From the NCBI GenBank assembly GCA_029263555.1, contig JAJUFW010000109.1, forward strand, positions 1 through 8,038: DNA of 8,038 nucleotides. The letters are read 5' to 3'. The position numbers and the translations under genes are program-made. This stretch comes from Alphaproteobacteria bacterium (GTDB taxonomy: Bacteria > Pseudomonadota > Alphaproteobacteria > DSM-16000 > Inquilinaceae). Positions 6,379 to 8,038 of this stretch are shown in pieces. Below the pieces are notes generated by a model. The model had not been told where the DNA came from. It saw only the letters and a program-made list of their open reading frames with translations, and ran no database searches. Within the stretch, counting starts at the first letter, position 1; the number at the start of each line of letters is the position of its first letter.

Positions 6379-7118
6379 TAGACGTGCTGACCTCCATTGA
6401 TGTGGATTTCGGCGCCGTTGATGTAGGAGGACGCTTCCGAACACAGGAAGTAGATCGTCTCCGCGACCTCGCGAGGGACGCCCAGCCGCCGCATGGGAAT
6501 CTCGGTCGCGACGATCTCCTCCGTGCCGGGAGAGAGGATCGAGGTCTCGATCTCGCCCGGCGCGATCGCGTTCGTCCGGATGCCCCTTGCGCCGAATTCG
6601 TGAGCCAGCTCCCGCGTGAGCGCCGCAAGGGCCGCCTTGGAGGCGGCATAGGCCACGCCCGCGAAAGGATGCACTCGGGATCCCGCGATCGAGGTCACGT
6701 TGACGATCGAGGCTCGGCCGGCTTCGAGCTGAGGCAACAGGAGGCGGGTCAGAAGCGCGATCGAGACCAGGTTGACGTTCAGAACCTGCGTCCAGATGGC
6801 TGCGTCCGTCTCGAGCACGCCGAGGCGCGACCGCCCCTCGCCCTTCGGCGAGATGCCGGCATTGTTGACGAGCGCATGGAGCTGCCCGTCGGGAAGACGG
6901 CTGCGAACGTCCTCGGCCAGCCTCTCGAGGCCGTCGAGATCCCCGAGATCAGCCTGGATGTGATTCTCGCGCGCCTCCGGCCAGGCACATTCAGGCGAAA
7001 AAGGCTGGCGCGAAACCGTCAGGATGCGCCAGCCCCGCTCCTGGAAGAGCTTGACCGTCGCGTGCCCGATACCGCGGCTTGCGCCCGTAAGCAGCATGAT
7101 GCGCTGTGTCGCCGACAT
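6378..7118 (-). CDS. Short-chain dehydrogenase/reductase (SDR), classical type, probably NADP(H)-dependent
   Basis: A 246-residue Rossmann-fold oxidoreductase with the full classical SDR set: cofactor motif TGASRGIG (11-18), NNAG (85-88), active-site Asn116 (NVNL), Ser143 (VTSIAGS), and Tyr157/Lys161 (YAASK). It ends with a normal C-terminal segment (YINGAEIHINGGQHV). Arg15 in the glycine motif and Arg37 after beta-2 (TVSRQ) favour NADP(H), which is inference from known SDR specificity rules. There is no signal peptide or membrane segment, so it is cytoplasmic. The ATG at 7118 is supported by a purine-rich SD (GGGGGAAGGGA) ending 4 nt upstream. It lies between the importer operon and the corrinoid-activator gene on the same strand, with a 144-nt gap upstream and 191 nt downstream. 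It may oxidise or reduce a hydroxyl or keto intermediate of the imported compound; substrate unknown. FabG-like and 3-hydroxyacyl activities cannot be excluded. Confidence 0.92.
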   Translation of the reverse strand: MSATQRIMLLTGASRGIGHATVKLFQERGWRILTVSRQPFSPECAWPEARENHIQADLGDLDGLERLAEDVRSRLPDGQLHALVNNAGISPKGEGRSRLGVLETDAAIWTQVLNVNLVSIALLTRLLLPQLEAGRASIVNVTSIAGSRVHPFAGVAYAASKAALAALTRELAHEFGARGIRTNAIAPGEIETSILSPGTEEIVATEIPMRRLGVPREVAETIYFLCSEASSYINGAEIHINGGQHV

Positions 7119-7133
7119 CTCGTCCCTTCCCCC

Positions 7134-7177
7134 ATCGCTCTCGGTCGCGATGCGTCATGCATCGTGTCGAGAGCGAT
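7134..7177. repeat. Large inverted repeat in the leader of the SDR gene
   Basis: Exact 10-bp arms ATCGCTCTCG (7134-7143) and CGAGAGCGAT (7168-7177) enclose a second exact stem, CGATGC (7148-7153) with GCATCG (7159-7164), around a 5-nt loop. The whole could fold into one long hairpin with a small internal loop. It ends 15 nt before the SDR ATG, directly against the SD. No T run follows on the minus strand, so it is not a terminator of the upstream gene. It could be an operator (a weak promoter, TTGCTA at 7184-7189 and CACGAT at 7161-7166, overlaps it), a translation-control hairpin or a REP-like dispersed palindrome. The rest of the 7119-7262 gap holds only a 12-bp palindrome (GCGCCATGGCGC, 7209-7220) and no gene. 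Confidence 0.55.
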
Positions 7178-7262
7178 GATCTTTAGCAAGACGGGAATGG
7201 CCGCAGCGGCGCCATGGCGCAAGCTTCCGGCCGCCTCCGGCCCGATAGCCCGCCGGCCCGGG

Positions 7263-8038
7263 TCAGCCGCGTCGCCGCCGGCGGCGGCCGCCCTCCTCGG
7301 CATCGGCCGGGAGGCGCGGTTCCGGAAGCGTGACCGCCCGCGCCAGGCAGGGGAACGGGTCGGATCTGTGCGGGATCCCCATCGCCCCGACGAAATGCTC
7401 CTGGAACCGGGGCTCGACCGCCGTTTCCACCTTCTCGACTTGGCGGACCACCCGCTCGATCTCCCTTCGGGCCGAGCCGTTGACGAGCGCGATCCGGGCG
7501 CCGGTCCCGGCGGCATTTCCGGCCGAGGCGACCCGGGCAAGGTCGCAGTCGGGAATCATGCCCAGCACCATCGCATATTTCACGTCGATGTGGCTGCCGA
7601 ACGCGCCGGCCAGCGTGATCCGGTCGACCCGGTCGACCTGAAGCCGGTCCATCAGCAGCTTCACCCCGGCATAGAGCGCCGCCTTGGCAAGCTGGATCGC
7701 CCGCACGTCGGTCTGGGTGATGCGCTTCTCCGGCATGCCGTCGCGGGCCGGATCGAGGACATAGGCGAAGGTCCGGCCCTCCGGGACGATCCGCGGACTG
7801 ATCGCGGCCTTCGCGCCGTCGATGGTGCCGTCGGGCAGCAGGATTCCGGCAAGATACATCTCGGCAATCGCCTCGATGATGCCCGAGCCGCAGATACCGG
7901 TGATGCCGGTTGCCGCAACCGCCTCGTCAAATCCCGGCTGGTCCGACCAGATATCGCTGCCGATCACCCTGAAGCGGGGCTCCAGCGTGACCGGGTCGAT
8001 GCGCACCCTCTCGATTGCGCCGGGCGCCGCACGCTGCC
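7263..8038 (-). CDS. DUF4445/ASKHA corrinoid-reactivation protein (RACo/RamA-like), C-terminal part; start outside window
   Basis: The frame stays open to the right edge (it reads QRAAPGAIERVRIDPVTLEP), so the GTG at 8006 is internal and the N-terminus lies beyond the window. The 257 visible residues are the ASKHA ATPase-like C-terminal domain: AAPGAIE, ATGITGICGSGIIEAIAEM, QLAKAAL, ITLAGAFGSHID, GNAAGTGARIALVN and VEPRFQEHFVGAMGIPH. Full-length relatives are about 600-700 residues with an N-terminal 2Fe-2S ferredoxin domain and use ATP to reduce inactive Co(II) corrinoid proteins to Co(I) for methyltransferases. In alphaproteobacteria such genes usually sit with an MttB-family methyltransferase and a B12-binding protein, which would be expected to the right of this window. 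The protein ends in an Arg-rich tail (EEGGRRRRRRG). The SDR gene follows 144 nt downstream on the same strand. Family assignment is firm; the target methyltransferase is unknown. Confidence 0.88.
   Translation of the reverse strand, partial: QRAAPGAIERVRIDPVTLEPRFRVIGSDIWSDQPGFDEAVAATGITGICGSGIIEAIAEMYLAGILLPDGTIDGAKAAISPRIVPEGRTFAYVLDPARDGMPEKRITQTDVRAIQLAKAALYAGVKLLMDRLQVDRVDRITLAGAFGSHIDVKYAMVLGMIPDCDLARVASAGNAAGTGARIALVNGSARREIERVVRQVEKVETAVEPRFQEHFVGAMGIPHRSDPFPCLARAVTLPEPRLPADAEEGGRRRRRRG

Noticed and set aside
1..8038. Mobile element, CRISPR array, tRNA/rRNA or toxin-antitoxin content
   Set aside because: No transposase, integrase, direct-repeat array, RNA-gene fold or small paired genes were seen; gene content and composition look uniformly chromosomal.

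Overview
The window is high-GC (by eye roughly two thirds G+C), gene-dense bacterial DNA with no mobile-element, RNA-gene or CRISPR signal. The protein families and their grouping (a dimethylglycine/sarcosine dehydrogenase-type protein, a Bmt-type homocysteine methyltransferase, a DUF4445/ASKHA corrinoid-activation protein and a polyamine-type ABC importer) point to an alphaproteobacterium of the Rhodobacterales, Hyphomicrobiales or Rhodospirillales kind. This is an inference from protein resemblance; no marker gene is present.

Layout. (1) Positions 1-1925, plus strand: the 3' part of a large FAD/GcvT-type methylamine dehydrogenase, a strong hairpin, then a complete Bmt-like homocysteine S-methyltransferase. 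(2) Positions 1963-6186, minus strand and convergent with bmt: a complete four-gene ABC importer read in the order substrate-binding protein, ATPase, permease 1, permease 2. The last three genes are tightly packed (4-nt overlap, then 3-nt gap). The first is separated from the ATPase by a 91-nt gap holding a very stable hairpin. A candidate promoter and palindromic operator lie just upstream, at the end of the preceding gene. (3) Positions 6378-7118, minus strand: a complete short-chain dehydrogenase with a good ribosome binding site and a large inverted repeat in its leader. (4) Positions 7263-8038, minus strand: the C-terminal 257 residues of a DUF4445 (RACo/RamA-like) ATP-dependent corrinoid-reactivation protein, which continues past the right edge.

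How the genes may work together. Bmt-type enzymes transfer a methyl group from glycine betaine (or a similar donor) to homocysteine, releasing dimethylglycine. The dehydrogenase/GcvT protein would oxidise dimethylglycine or sarcosine and pass the C1 unit to tetrahydrofolate. DUF4445 proteins reactivate oxidised corrinoid proteins used by MttB-family methyltransferases. With a dedicated importer and an SDR between them, the window reads as part of a methylated-amine/betaine uptake and one-carbon catabolism locus. The transporter and SDR substrates cannot be read from sequence, and the assignment of the importer to a quaternary amine rather than a polyamine is a hypothesis. No gene is broken; the two edge genes are merely cut by the window. 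The less ordinary features are the regulatory hairpins and palindromes, a large periplasmic insertion in permease 1, and arginine-rich tails on two of the C1 enzymes.
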